From: Bog-473 sp963726135
GTDB taxonomy: Bacteria; Actinomycetota; Acidimicrobiia; Acidimicrobiales; RAAP-2
Assembly: GCA_963726135.1 (NCBI GenBank)
Contig: CAVSBE010000008.1
Span: forward strand, 1,674,001-1,738,000
DNA: 64,000 nucleotides
Direction: 5' to 3'
Both the position numbers and the translations under genes were made by a program. Under the pieces are notes generated by a model, which was not told the origin of the DNA, ran no database searches, and was given only the letters and a program-made list of their open reading frames with translations. Of the stretch, positions 41,270 through 50,303 are shown piece after piece. The number at the start of each line of letters is the position of its first letter. Within the stretch, counting starts at the first letter, position 1.

Positions 41270-42136
41270 TCAGTGGGCCGAGAGATGGCGGATCAAGAGG
41301 TTGGAGAGCTCGACCGGCGCCATCTCGGGGATCCAGTGCGACACGTTCTCGAGGACCTCGAAGGTGTACGGACCGCGCACGCACGCGGCGGTGTCCTCGG
41401 CCGCGGCCCGCCCGAAGGCCTCGTCCCCAGTGGACCAGACGTACAAGGTCGGGACCATCACCGGCCCGAGGCCGATGAGTGCGGTGCTGTCCATGGCCCG
41501 GTACCAGTTCAGCGCGGCCGTCAGCGCCCCCGGTTCGGTGAGCGCCAACACGTACATCTTGGCGTCCTCGTCGTCGAGCCCCGTCTCGGCCAACAGCGTG
41601 GCCAGCCCGCGGCCGGAGCCGTCGGCACCGAGGAGCAGCCGCTCGGGGACCTCGGGCGCGCGGAAGGCATCCATGCCGGCGCCATAGGACGCCTGGGCGG
41701 GGTCTCCGCCGAGCAGCGAGTGCTGCAGGGCGAGCGGATGCGGTGTCGAGACAACGCTGAGCGAGCGGACGCGCGCCGGGTGCCGCGACGCCACGATCCA
41801 TGCCAGCATGCCGCCCCAGTCGTGGCCCACCAGGTCGAACGTCTCCATCTCCATGGAATCGGCGAGCGCGAGGACATCACCCAGGAGGTGCTCCGTGGCG
41901 TACTCGCCCGCCGCGGCCGGGCGGGCACCGCAGCTGTAGCCACGAAGGTCGGGCGCGACCGCACGGTACCCGGCGCTGCCGAGGGCCCACAGCTCGTCGC
42001 GCCAGGACCACGAGGTCTGCGGGAAGCCGTGCAGGAGCAGGACACGACGCCCCGCCCGGGGGCCACAGGCCCGCCCGGTGAAGGTCAGGCCCCCGGCCTC
42101 GATCTCGAGCCGGTCGATGGCCCCCGTTGCGTCCAC
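41270..42136 (-). CDS. Alpha/beta hydrolase, epoxide hydrolase-like
   Basis: 288 aa. LLLHGFPQTSWSWRDELWAL, VAPDLRGYSCGARP, FDLVGHDWGGMLAWIVASRH (Asp nucleophile in GHDWGG), TLYVWSTGDEAFGRAA and LENVSHWIPEMAPVELSNLL (late His) match the aspartate-nucleophile branch of the fold, as in epoxide hydrolases and dehalogenases. GTG start at 42136. Lies between the dehydrogenase and a hypothetical gene on the same strand with small gaps, so it is probably part of the same catabolic operon. Substrate unknown. Confidence 0.9.
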   Translation of the reverse strand: MDATGAIDRLEIEAGGLTFTGRACGPRAGRRVLLLHGFPQTSWSWRDELWALGSAGYRAVAPDLRGYSCGARPAAAGEYATEHLLGDVLALADSMEMETFDLVGHDWGGMLAWIVASRHPARVRSLSVVSTPHPLALQHSLLGGDPAQASYGAGMDAFRAPEVPERLLLGADGSGRGLATLLAETGLDDEDAKMYVLALTEPGALTAALNWYRAMDSTALIGLGPVMVPTLYVWSTGDEAFGRAAAEDTAACVRGPYTFEVLENVSHWIPEMAPVELSNLLIRHLSAH

Positions 42137-42157
42137 GAATGTCGGTGCCTGCCAGGC

Positions 42158-42661
42158 CTATGCGGCTGCGGCGGCACCCAGCGCGCGGGCACGCGCCTCG
42201 TCCGGGCTCAGCCGGAGGACCTCGTCTGGGACGGAGTCGACGAGTCGACGCTGCGCGACGTAGTCGTGGCAGATGGAGGAGAACATCGTGTGGCGGGACG
42301 CGACGAGCTCCTGGGGCGCCTCGTCGAGGAAGCCCCACACGTTGAGGGCGAGCTGCACGTCATAGATGCTCGGTGCGCGCCCGAAGAGGGCAGCCCGCTT
42401 GGCCGCCACCAGCGCCACGCCGAGCAGGACATCGTGCTCCGACTCGCCCCCGCCCAACTTCAGCTCGTGCTCGAAGCGCTTGGCCAACCGGATCGCGAAA
42501 CCCGAATCGGGCCCGGGGGTCCCCAGGGAGGGGCCGCGGCGCTGAACGGGTCCGACCACCTCTGCCGGGCGCGACTGGGTCCAGGACCCCGGCACGTGCA
42601 GATGCCGGGCGGGCCGGACCTGATCCGGCTCGGCGATGGGCACGAACGTGGGCTGCGTCAT
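42158..42661 (-). CDS. Conserved actinobacterial protein of unknown function
   Basis: 167 aa from ATG 42661. PTFVPIAEPDQVRPARHLHV, SLGTPGPDSGFAIRLAKRFE, LVAAKRAALFGRAPSIYDVQ and FSSICHDYVAQRRLVDSVPD form a helical family I have seen in actinobacteria but cannot assign. No membrane helix or metal motif. It follows the CocE-family gene by 10 nt on the same strand and precedes the hydrolase-dehydrogenase pair. Confidence 0.8.
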   Translation of the reverse strand: MTQPTFVPIAEPDQVRPARHLHVPGSWTQSRPAEVVGPVQRRGPSLGTPGPDSGFAIRLAKRFEHELKLGGGESEHDVLLGVALVAAKRAALFGRAPSIYDVQLALNVWGFLDEAPQELVASRHTMFSSICHDYVAQRRLVDSVPDEVLRLSPDEARARALGAAAAA

Positions 42662-42671
42662 GCGCGGGAGA

Positions 42672-44363
42672 CTAGCCCAGGGTGTCCGCGGCACCGACTC
42701 CGCGCCCGCCGAGCGGCTCGTCTTGCAGGAGACGTACGACGGGCAGCGCGATCGACGAGGGCCGCGCCGAGTCGTGGAAGATCTCCTGGTCCGCCGAGCG
42801 CAGGTTGGCGCCTGTCGCCATCGGCTCGCCGGTTCCGGCGTTGCGACAGAACAAGGGGTGGGCGCCGCTCGACACCTGGAGGCGGATCCGGTGGCCGGTC
42901 CGGAACGTGTTCGCAGTGGGCCACATGGCGACGTCGAGCGTGAAGACGCCGTCCTCACCCTTCTCCACCGCGCCCGGTGTCAGCCGGACGACGCCGTCGC
43001 TCAGGTTCACGGATTTTCCCTTCTCCGAGACGTCGCAGAGACGGACGAAGAAGTCGGTGTGCTCGAGCGACGAGCGCAGGTACAGCCGGGCCGTGAGCGG
43101 ACCGATGACCGTGAGATCCTCGGTCAGCACCGGGCTGGTGTAGGTCACGACGTCATGACGGTGCTCACGCCGGCGCTGGTCCTTCCGACCGGCCGACGAG
43201 ACGTTGAGCGAGGGCCCACCCACGGCGGGCGTCGGATCGTGCGGGTTGTAGTGGAAACGGTCGGGCCCGCTGTCGACCGGCGGTTCGGGTCGCAACGTTC
43301 CCCACCGCCCGAGGAACCACCGCTGCGTCTCCCCCGCCGGCGGCCACAGGGAGAACTCCTGCCAGGTTCGCGACCCCATCACGAAGACGCGCACCGGTGC
43401 CCGGGACTCCATGCCCGGGCGTGCACCCAGCTGTTCGTCGAACCATCTGGGTCCGTCGCGCACCGTCTCGGCGAAGAGGCCCGGGCTGGCGTGGGTCCAC
43501 GGGCCGACGGTGAGCCGAGCCGGCCGGCCGGCGCCCCGAAGGGCCTCGTAGTCGGCCACTTGGGCCGGCAGGAACAGGTCGTACCACCCGCCGACGAAGC
43601 TGGCCGGCGGCACCTTGTCCAGGTGCCGCCCGAAATCGACGGGGTCCCACCATGGGTCGCCCGGTGCGCTGTGCTCGAGCCACTCCTGATAGAAGGGCGC
43701 CGGCTCGCCGATCGTCGCGACGTCGCACCGGCCGAGCGGCACCACGTTGGTTGCGGTCGCGAGGAGCTTGCGGCTGCGCGCCTGGGTGCGCAGCACCGTC
43801 CGCCAGCCACGTTCCTGGTGCCTGACCTGGTACATCCACGCCAATGCCGTCTCGAGGGCAAACGATCCTCCCGGGAAGACGACGGCGTCACGGAACTTCG
43901 ACGCGGTGACCTGGAAGCAGAGGGCCTTCACGAATTCGGGCGCGTCCTCGGCGATCGCCCACTGGGTCAGGCCGAGGTAGCTCCCGCCCCACATCACCAA
44001 GCGGCCGTCGAACCACGGCTGGGCCGCCACCCACTCGAGCGTCGCATGGCCGTCGGACTGCTCGTGACGGATGGGGGCCCAGTCGCCTTCGGAGCCGAAC
44101 GTGCCACGGCAGCTCTGCACGACCACCTGGTACCCGCGCTCCGCGTACAGCCGGCCCAGCGGGCCCATGATGTGCCGCCCGTACGGGGTCCGGATGAGGA
44201 CGGTCGGCCGGCTTCCCGGCTGCCGGCTCGGGAACCAGCGGTCGGCCCGCAGGACCGCTCCGTCAGGCATCTTGGCGGCCAGATCGCGCTCGACGGAGAC
44301 GTCGGTGGTCTGCGGCGGCGGGAGCCCGACCAGCGATGCTGCAATGCGGCTCCACGCGGTCAT
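42672..44363 (-). CDS. CocE/NonD family hydrolase (X-Pro dipeptidyl-peptidase-like)
   Basis: 563 aa. MPDGAVLRADRWFPSRQPGS and VVVQSCRGTFGSEGDWAPIR start the fold, VMWGGSYLGLTQWAIAEDAP carries the serine nucleophile, WYDLFLPAQVADYEAL the acid region and VGPWTHASPGLFAE the histidine. The C-terminal jelly-roll (LYLRSSLEHTDFFVRLCDVS, IRLQVSSGAHPLFCRNAGTG) is diagnostic. Members hydrolyse esters, amides or peptides such as cocaine, glutaryl-7-ACA and X-Pro peptides. No signal peptide is evident. ATG 44363. Confidence 0.93.
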   Translation of the reverse strand: MTAWSRIAASLVGLPPPQTTDVSVERDLAAKMPDGAVLRADRWFPSRQPGSRPTVLIRTPYGRHIMGPLGRLYAERGYQVVVQSCRGTFGSEGDWAPIRHEQSDGHATLEWVAAQPWFDGRLVMWGGSYLGLTQWAIAEDAPEFVKALCFQVTASKFRDAVVFPGGSFALETALAWMYQVRHQERGWRTVLRTQARSRKLLATATNVVPLGRCDVATIGEPAPFYQEWLEHSAPGDPWWDPVDFGRHLDKVPPASFVGGWYDLFLPAQVADYEALRGAGRPARLTVGPWTHASPGLFAETVRDGPRWFDEQLGARPGMESRAPVRVFVMGSRTWQEFSLWPPAGETQRWFLGRWGTLRPEPPVDSGPDRFHYNPHDPTPAVGGPSLNVSSAGRKDQRRREHRHDVVTYTSPVLTEDLTVIGPLTARLYLRSSLEHTDFFVRLCDVSEKGKSVNLSDGVVRLTPGAVEKGEDGVFTLDVAMWPTANTFRTGHRIRLQVSSGAHPLFCRNAGTGEPMATGANLRSADQEIFHDSARPSSIALPVVRLLQDEPLGGRGVGAADTLG

Positions 44364-44414
44364 CTACGACCCCCTGTGATCCCCCTCGTGACGGTGGGAG
44401 CTTCCCGACCTCCC

Positions 44415-46126
44415 TCAGGAGGCGTGGAGCAGCCCGAAGACGATCGAATCGTAGAGGGCCTGCCAGCTCGCCTCAATGATGTTCTCGGACACGCCGATGG
44501 TGGTCCAGGTGCGCTGCCCGTCGGTGGTGTCCACCAGCACCCGGGTGACCGCGCCGGTTCCCCGGCCGGTGTCGAGAACGCGGACCCGGTAGTCGGTGAG
44601 GTGGATGTGGTCCAGGGCGGGGAACTTGGCGCCGATGGCTCCCCGCAGGGCGCCGTCGAGCGCATTGACGGGTCCGTTGCCCTCGGCGACGGCGACGACG
44701 CGCTCCGGTCCCACGTGCACCTTGACCGTTGCCTCGGTCGTGACGCCACCCATCGCGTCGGCCGTGGGGGCCCCGGCCCCCCCTTGATCTCGCTCCGATC
44801 GCCGTGGTCGGTGATGACCCGGAAGGACTCCACCGCGAAGTAGTCCGCGACCCATCCGGTGGCGCGGCGGAGGAGAAGCTCCAGTGAGCCGTCCGCCACC
44901 TCGAAGTGGTAGCCCTCGTGCTCCAGGCGCTTCAGCTCGTCAAGGACGCGGCCGAGGACCTCGCCGTCGAGCTCGAGCCCCAGTTCGGCGGCCTTCATGG
45001 CCAGCGTGGAGCGTCCGGCCATCTCCGAGACGACCACCCGGGTGCCGTTTCCCACGAGGTTCGGTTCGACGTGCTCGTACAGATCTGCGCTGCGCGCCAC
45101 GGCGCTGGCGTGCAGGCCGCCCTTGTGGGCGAACACCGAGTTCCCGACGTAGGGCTGCTGGGGGTCAGGCGCGATGTTGACCAGTTCGGCGATGTGGTGC
45201 GCCACCGGTGTCAGCCGCTCCAGGCGGTCGGCCGGGATGGTGCGGATGTTGAGTTTGAGCGACAGGGTGGGGATGGCAGCCGACAGGTCCGTGTTGCCGG
45301 CCCGCTCCCCGTAGCCGTTGATGCAGCCCTGCACCTGGGTGGCCCCGGCCTGCACCGCGACGAGCGAGTTGGCCACGGCGCAACCGGCGTCGTTGTGGCA
45401 ATGGATCCCGAGCTGGGCGCCGGTGCGGGCGCGCACAGCGGCCGTCGCCCGCCCGACGTCGTCGGGCAGCGAGCCCCCGTTCGTGTCGCACAGGACGAGC
45501 GCCTCAGCACCCTCCTCCTCTGCCGCAGCGAGGACCGAGAGCGCGAAGTCGGGGTTGCCTCGATAGCCGTCGAAGAAGTGCTCCGCATCGAGAAAGACAC
45601 GAAGGTCGTGCTGCCGCAGGTAGCGCACGGAGTCGGCCACCATCGCCACCGCCTCGTCGAGCGACGTGCGCAGCGCCTCGGCCACATGGCGGTCCCACGC
45701 CTTGGCGACGATGCAGGCGACCGGCGCTCCGGCCTCCACCAGGTTGGCCAACACCGCGTCGTGCTCCGGCTTGACCCCGGCCCGCCGCGTGGAGCCGAAC
45801 GCGACCAGCGTGGCCGTCCCGAGCGTCAGCTCCTTCTTGGCGCGGGCAAAGAACTCGACGTCCTTTGGGTTGGCGCCGGGCCAGCCGCCCTCGATGTAGG
45901 TGACACCGAGGTGATCGAGCTGCTCCGCGACCCGCAGCTTGTCGTCGACCGTGAGCGAGAGACCCTCTTGCTGGCTGCCGTCGCGGAGGATTGTGTCGAA
46001 GATGTCGACCGCCTCGGGCAGGTGGGGTAGGGCATAGTCGTGCGCGTGCGCGCTGTGACCGTGCGAGTGCGTGTGGCGTACGCCGCCGTGGCTATGGGAC
46101 TCGGAGCCGTCGGCGTCAGTCGACAT
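44415..46126 (-). CDS. cimA: Citramalate synthase, interrupted by a -1 frameshift at a C7/G7 run
   Basis: About 570 aa if repaired. VDIFDTILRDGSQQEGLSLT, VTYIEGGWPGANPKDVEFFA, LGIHCHNDAGCAVANSLVAV and CINGYGERAGNTDLSAAIPT are the LeuA/CimA catalytic motifs (pyruvate plus acetyl-CoA to (R)-citramalate). The regulatory domain ends VRVLDTGRGTGAVTRVLVDT and NIIEASWQALYDSIVFGLLH. The frame breaks at 44777-44783, where adding one base to the homopolymer joins EIKGGAGAPTADAMGGVTTE. The N-terminus has an unusual His-rich stretch (SHSHGGVRHTHSHGHSAHAH). ATG 46126 overlaps the ilvE stop by 11 nt. Third gene of leuB-ilvE-cimA. Confidence 0.88.
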
Positions 46127-47045
46127 GGTCGAGCCATTCCTTGTACTGGTCGACCTCGCCCCGCACCGTGGCGAAGTACGTCTGCTGAATCTCCTTCGTG
46201 ATCCGGCCCGGGTGTCCGGGGCCGACCGGACGGTCGTCGACGGCGCAGATCGGCACGACCTCGGCCGCGGTGCCGGTGAGGAAGGCCTCGTCGGCCAGAT
46301 AGAGGTCCGTCCGGATGAGCGACTGGTGGCGCAGCTCATAACCGAGGTCACGGGCGATCGTCTCGACCGAGTCCTGTGTGATGCCGTCGAGGGCGCCGGC
46401 GTCGGATGTGTTCGGAGTCAGGATGACGCCGTCACGCACGATGAAGACGTTCTCCCCCGTGCACTCGCTCACGGTGCCGTTGGGCGCGAGCAGGATCGCC
46501 TCGTCGTAGCCGGCCTTGATCGCCTCGACCTTGGCCAGTGACGAGTTCACGTACATCCCGGTGCCCTTGGCTGCCGTCGGCACTGCATTGGGGTCGTGAC
46601 GCCGCCACGAGCTCACCTTGACGGAGACGCCGTTGGCGACGCCCTCGTCCCCGAGGTAGGTGCCCCAGGGCCACGCGGCCACCGAGACGTTCACCGGGCA
46701 GGGCAGTGGGTTGAGCCCCATTTCGCCGTAGCCGAGATAGACGAGGGGACGCAGGTAGCAGCCGTCGTGCAAGCCGTTCGCCCGCACCACGAGGCGCGTC
46801 GCCTCCATGATCTCTTCCACCGTGTAGGGGATGTCGATCATGAAGATCTTGGCCGAGGCGAAGAGTCGGCGGATGTGGTCGCCGAGGCGGAACACCGCCA
46901 CGCCCCGGGTGGTCGGGTAGGCGCGGATGCCCTCGAAGACGCCGGACCCGTAGTGCATCGTGTGGGTGAGGACGTGCACCGTGGCGTCCGCCCAGTCGAC
47001 GAGCTCGCCGTCCATCCAGATCTTCTCGGTGGGGGTGATGGGCAT
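46116..47045 (-). CDS. ilvE: Branched-chain amino acid aminotransferase
   Basis: 309 aa fold-type IV PLP enzyme, transferring amino groups in the last step of Leu, Ile and Val synthesis. EKIWMDGELVDWADATVHVL, THTMHYGSGVFEGIRAY, LRPLVYLGYGEMGLNP, KGTGMYVNSSLAKVEAIKAG with the PLP lysine, and ECTGENVFIVRDGVILTPNT are family hallmarks. It is 5 nt after leuB and overlaps cimA, so all three share one transcript controlled by the upstream attenuator. Confidence 0.96.
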   Translation of the reverse strand: MPITPTEKIWMDGELVDWADATVHVLTHTMHYGSGVFEGIRAYPTTRGVAVFRLGDHIRRLFASAKIFMIDIPYTVEEIMEATRLVVRANGLHDGCYLRPLVYLGYGEMGLNPLPCPVNVSVAAWPWGTYLGDEGVANGVSVKVSSWRRHDPNAVPTAAKGTGMYVNSSLAKVEAIKAGYDEAILLAPNGTVSECTGENVFIVRDGVILTPNTSDAGALDGITQDSVETIARDLGYELRHQSLIRTDLYLADEAFLTGTAAEVVPICAVDDRPVGPGHPGRITKEIQQTYFATVRGEVDQYKEWLDHVD

Positions 47046-47050
47046 GGCGG

Positions 47051-48088
47051 CTACAGCCTTTCTGCGATGGCGTCGCCCACGGCGGTGGTGGACAGCTCTT
47101 GGGTGGACGTTGACATGGAATCGGCCTGGGTGGCGAGGGCCTTGAGGATGCGGCCGGCGGCATCGGGCTCGCCCAGGTGATCGAGCATGAGGGCGGCCGA
47201 GTGGATGGCGGCCAACGGGTTGGCGCGGCCGGTGCCCGCGATGTCGTGGGCGGCACCGTGCACCGGCTCGAAGAGTGACGGGCCCGTGCGGGCCGGGTTG
47301 AGATTGGCCGACGCGGCGAAGCCGATGCCGCCGGAGACCGCGCCGGCCAGGTCGGTGAGGATGTCGCCGAAGAGGTTGTCGGTCACAATCACGTCGTAGC
47401 GCTTCGGCTGCTCGACGAGGTAGATGCAGGCGGCGTCGACGTGGTTGTAGTCCCAGTCCACGTCGGGGTGCTCGGTTGCGACCTCGGTCACGGTGCGGTG
47501 CCACAGGTCGCCGGCGAAGGTCAACACGTTCGTCTTGTGCACCAGCGTGAGGTGGTGGGCCGGGCGGCGAGCGGCGAGCCCGAACGCGAAGCGGACGCAT
47601 CGCTCGACGCCCATCCGGGTGTTGACCGATCCCTGGGTCGCCACCTCGTGTGGCGTGCCCTTGCGCAGGAGGCCGCCCTCACCGGCGTAGGTGCCCTCGG
47701 TGTTCTCCCGCACGACGGAGAAATCGGCACCCGCCGCGATCGACCCCGGCACCCCGGTGAACGGGCGCAGGTTCACGTAGAGGTCGAGTTCGAAACGGAG
47801 GCGCAGCAGCATGCCCCGCTCGAGGGTGCCCGGCGGGACAGTGGTATCACCGATGGGGGGGCCGACCGCTCCGAGGAGGATGGCGTCATAGCCGCGCAGC
47901 TCGGCCAGCGTCTCATCGGGCAGGACGACACCGTCGCGCTGGTACCGGGCAGCGCCCAGGTCGTAGTCCGTCGTGTCAAGGTCGACGCCGGACGCGGCCA
48001 CCACCTTGAGCGCCTCGGCGCAGACCTCCGGCCCGATGCCGTCCCCGCCGATGACGGCCACGCGATGCCCGGTGCTCCCGGTGCTCAC
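47051..48088 (-). CDS. leuB: 3-isopropylmalate dehydrogenase
   Basis: 345 aa. RVAVIGGDGIGPEVCAEALK, DAILLGAVGPP, FSVVRENTEGTYAGEGG, VHKTNVLTFAGDLWHRTVTE, YDVIVTDNLFGDILTDLAGA and EPVHGAAHDIAGTGRANPLA are the isopropylmalate/isocitrate dehydrogenase signatures including the Mg-binding aspartates. It serves leucine synthesis and, with CimA-derived methylmalate, isoleucine synthesis. GTG start with an AGGAG site 5 nt upstream. First gene of leuB-ilvE-cimA, preceded by a leader peptide and terminator. Confidence 0.95.
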   Translation of the reverse strand: MSTGSTGHRVAVIGGDGIGPEVCAEALKVVAASGVDLDTTDYDLGAARYQRDGVVLPDETLAELRGYDAILLGAVGPPIGDTTVPPGTLERGMLLRLRFELDLYVNLRPFTGVPGSIAAGADFSVVRENTEGTYAGEGGLLRKGTPHEVATQGSVNTRMGVERCVRFAFGLAARRPAHHLTLVHKTNVLTFAGDLWHRTVTEVATEHPDVDWDYNHVDAACIYLVEQPKRYDVIVTDNLFGDILTDLAGAVSGGIGFAASANLNPARTGPSLFEPVHGAAHDIAGTGRANPLAAIHSAALMLDHLGEPDAAGRILKALATQADSMSTSTQELSTTAVGDAIAERL

Positions 48089-48163
48089 TGTCTCCTGGCT
48101 CCTCTCGTCTCGTCTCGTCTGCGTCTGCGGGCTTGCCCGTGCGCCGTGACATCCCCGGAATTG

Positions 48164-48189
48164 AAAAACCGCCCACTCCGTGGACGGTT
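48164..48189 (-). terminator. Attenuator terminator upstream of leuB-ilvE-cimA
   Basis: On the minus strand the arms AACCGTCC and GGGCGGTT (one G-T pair) enclose ACGGAGT and are followed by TTTTT. It lies about 75 nt upstream of the leuB start and 27 nt after the leader-peptide stop, the expected place for an attenuator. The loop and first base of the 3' arm are complementary to 8 nt within the leader peptide (48232-48239), giving a possible alternative fold. A 7-bp GC hairpin (GGCGCGC/GCGCGCC) lies between. Confidence 0.75.
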
Positions 48190-48215
48190 CGACGGCGCGC
48201 GGTAATGGGGCGCGC

Positions 48216-48254
48216 CTAGTGAATAATGCCTACGGAGTGCTCGGGACGGCGCAT
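48216..48254 (-). CDS. Val/Ile leader peptide controlling leuB-ilvE-cimA
   Basis: 12 codons, MRRPEHSVGIIH, ending in TAG. The Val-Gly-Ile-Ile run uses GTA, GGC, ATT, ATT; GTA and ATT are very rare in this GC-rich window, so ribosome stalling would be sensitive to charged tRNA supply. The ATG is 9 nt after a probable -10 box, so translation would start almost at the 5' end of the mRNA. The downstream intrinsic terminator and isoleucine-forming operon make attenuation by branched-chain amino acids the natural reading. Antitermination logic has not been resolved by folding. Confidence 0.75.
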   Translation of the reverse strand: MRRPEHSVGIIH

Positions 48255-48263
48255 GGTCTCACT

Positions 48264-48292
48264 AGTCTCTCGCAGTCCGACCCCGTCGTCAA
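48264..48292 (-). promoter_or_regulatory. Promoter of the leuB-ilvE-cimA leader
   Basis: On the minus strand TTGACG (48287-48292), a 17-nt spacer and GAGACT (48264-48269) form a sigma-70-type promoter. The predicted start is 2-4 nt before the leader-peptide ATG. The leuA leader promoter also has TTGACG as its -35. Confidence 0.6.
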
Positions 48293-48399
48293 CAGAGGGT
48301 GCGCCCGGCGGCCGGCGAGCCGTCGAAGGCCGATTAGCCTTGTGGCCGCCGGCGCAGTGCACCGCACCGCCCGCACACCCGCCTCCCGGAGGACACGCC

Positions 48400-48900
48400 G
48401 TGACGAACGCTTCTACCAACCAGACTGAGACCACCAAATTGACCCAGGCCACCCACGACCGCCTGGTGGCCGAGCTCGAGGACCTGACCACCCGTGGCCG
48501 GGTGGAGATCGCCCAGCACATAGAGGCGGCGCGGGCGCTGGGCGACCTGAGCGAGAACGGTGACTACCACGCGGCCAAGGACGCCCAGGGAAAGATGGAA
48601 TCGCGCGTCCGCCAGTTGCAGGCGATGCTCAAGAACGTCGAGATCGTCGACGAGGCCGGTCCAGAGGACGGGTCGGTGTCGCTGGGCAGCACGGTGGAGC
48701 TCCGCTACGACGGTGACGACGAGGAGGACACGCAGCGCTTCTTCGTAGGCTCCATCGAGGAGCGCCAGGGCGACCTGCCTGTGATCTCGCCCAGCTCACC
48801 TCTGGGTCAGGTGCTGGTTGGGCGCGGCGCGGGCGACACCGTGGAGTACCGGGCACCGGGCGGCACCCTCAAGGTCCAAATCGTCGAAGTCGCGCGCTGA
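48400..48900 (+). CDS. greA: Transcription elongation factor GreA
   Basis: 166 aa. LTQATHDRLVAELEDLTTRG begins the N-terminal coiled coil, AARALGDLSENGDYHAAKDA carries the acidic tip residues that rescue backtracked RNA polymerase, and VSLGSTVELRYDGDDEEDTQ with ISPSSPLGQVLVGRGAGDTV forms the C-terminal domain. GTG 48400 follows a GGAGG site. Its TGA overlaps the leuC start (TGATG), an odd operon mixing a general transcription factor with leucine genes. A TAGCCT-like box lies at about 48336. Confidence 0.95.
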   Translation: MTNASTNQTETTKLTQATHDRLVAELEDLTTRGRVEIAQHIEAARALGDLSENGDYHAAKDAQGKMESRVRQLQAMLKNVEIVDEAGPEDGSVSLGSTVELRYDGDDEEDTQRFFVGSIEERQGDLPVISPSSPLGQVLVGRGAGDTVEYRAPGGTLKVQIVEVAR

Positions 48901-50303
48901 TGGCGCCACGCACGCTCAGCGAGAAGATCTGGGACGCCCACGTCGTCCATGCGGCCGATGGCGAGCCCGACCTGCTCTTCATCGACCTGCACCTGATCCA
49001 CGAGGTCACGTCGCCCCAGGCCTTCGACGGGTTGCGGCTGGCCGGGCGCACCGTGCGGCGACCCGACCTGACCGTCGCGACGGCGGACCACAACGTCCCC
49101 ACCACCGACGTCGACAAGCCGGTCGCCGATCCCGTCTCGGCCCAGCAGCTGCGCGTGCTCAACGACAACACGGCGGAGTTCGGCATCACCTGCTACCCGA
49201 TGGGCGACGCCAACCAGGGCATCGTCCACATCATCGGGCCCGAGCAGGGCTGGACCCAGCCCGGCATGACCATCGTGTGCGGCGACAGCCACACCTCCAC
49301 GCACGGCGCCTTCGGCGCGCTCGCCTTCGGCATCGGCACGAGCGAGGTGGAGCACGTGCTGGCCACCCAGACGCTGCCACAGGTGCGGCCCAAGACCATG
49401 GCGGTGACAGTCGACGGCGCACTCGCTCCCGGCGTAACGGCCAAGGACGTCGCGCTGGCCGTCATCGGTGCCATCGGGACCGGGGGCGGCATGGGGCACG
49501 TGATCGAGTACAGGGGATCGGCCATCCGCGCGCTCTCCATGGAGGGCCGCATGACGCTGTGCAACATGTCGATCGAGGGCGGGGCGCGAGCCGGCCTTGT
49601 GGCGCCCGACGAGACGACCTTCGAGTACGTGCAGGGCCGTGACCACGCGCCGACCGGCGAGGCCTGGGAGGCGGCGCTGTCCTCCTGGCGCAGCCTGCCC
49701 ACCGACGAGGGCGCAACCTTCGACAAGGAAGTCGTGCTGCACGGGGCCGACATCGCTCCGCACGTCACGTGGGGCACCAATCCGGCCCAAGTGGTGCCGA
49801 TCACCGGGACCGTTCCCGACCCCAGCGCCTTCGCGGACGCAGGCGACCGCGAAGCGGCCGAGCGCGCGCTGGCCTACATGGGGCTGCAGGCCGGGACGCC
49901 GCTACGGGAGATCAGCGTCGACACGGTGTTCCTGGGCAGCTGCACGAACGCACGCATCGAGGACTTCCGGGCAGCCGCCGCGGTGTTGAAGGGCAGGACC
50001 GTGCGCACCGGGCTGCGCGCGCTCGCCGTTCCCGGCTCGCACCGGGTGAAGGCCCAGGCCGAGGCGGAGGGACTCGACAAGGTCTTCGCCGCCGCTGGTT
50101 TCGAATGGCGTGAGCCGGGCTGCTCCATGTGCCTGGCGATGAACCCGGACAAGCTGGCCGTCGGCGAGCGCTGTGCGTCGACCTCGAACCGCAACTTCGA
50201 GGGTCGCCAGGGACGCGGCGGGCGCACCCACCTCGTCTCGCCCGTGGTCGCCGCCGCCACCGCCGTCGCGGGGACGTTCGCCACGCCTGAGGACCTCGAC
50301 TGA
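48900..50303 (+). CDS. leuC: 3-isopropylmalate dehydratase large subunit
   Basis: 467 aa aconitase-superfamily subunit. LFIDLHLIHEVTSPQAFDGL, TVATADHNVPTTD, CGDSHTSTHGAFGALAFGIG, LGSCTNARIEDFRAAA and EPGCSMCLAMNPDKLAVGER supply the [4Fe-4S] ligands (one Cys in SCTN, two in GCSMC). With LeuD it isomerises 2- and 3-isopropylmalate and probably also citramalate to methylmalate. Starts and ends in one-base TGATG overlaps with greA and leuD. Confidence 0.97.
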   Translation: MAPRTLSEKIWDAHVVHAADGEPDLLFIDLHLIHEVTSPQAFDGLRLAGRTVRRPDLTVATADHNVPTTDVDKPVADPVSAQQLRVLNDNTAEFGITCYPMGDANQGIVHIIGPEQGWTQPGMTIVCGDSHTSTHGAFGALAFGIGTSEVEHVLATQTLPQVRPKTMAVTVDGALAPGVTAKDVALAVIGAIGTGGGMGHVIEYRGSAIRALSMEGRMTLCNMSIEGGARAGLVAPDETTFEYVQGRDHAPTGEAWEAALSSWRSLPTDEGATFDKEVVLHGADIAPHVTWGTNPAQVVPITGTVPDPSAFADAGDREAAERALAYMGLQAGTPLREISVDTVFLGSCTNARIEDFRAAAAVLKGRTVRTGLRALAVPGSHRVKAQAEAEGLDKVFAAAGFEWREPGCSMCLAMNPDKLAVGERCASTSNRNFEGRQGRGGRTHLVSPVVAAATAVAGTFATPEDLD

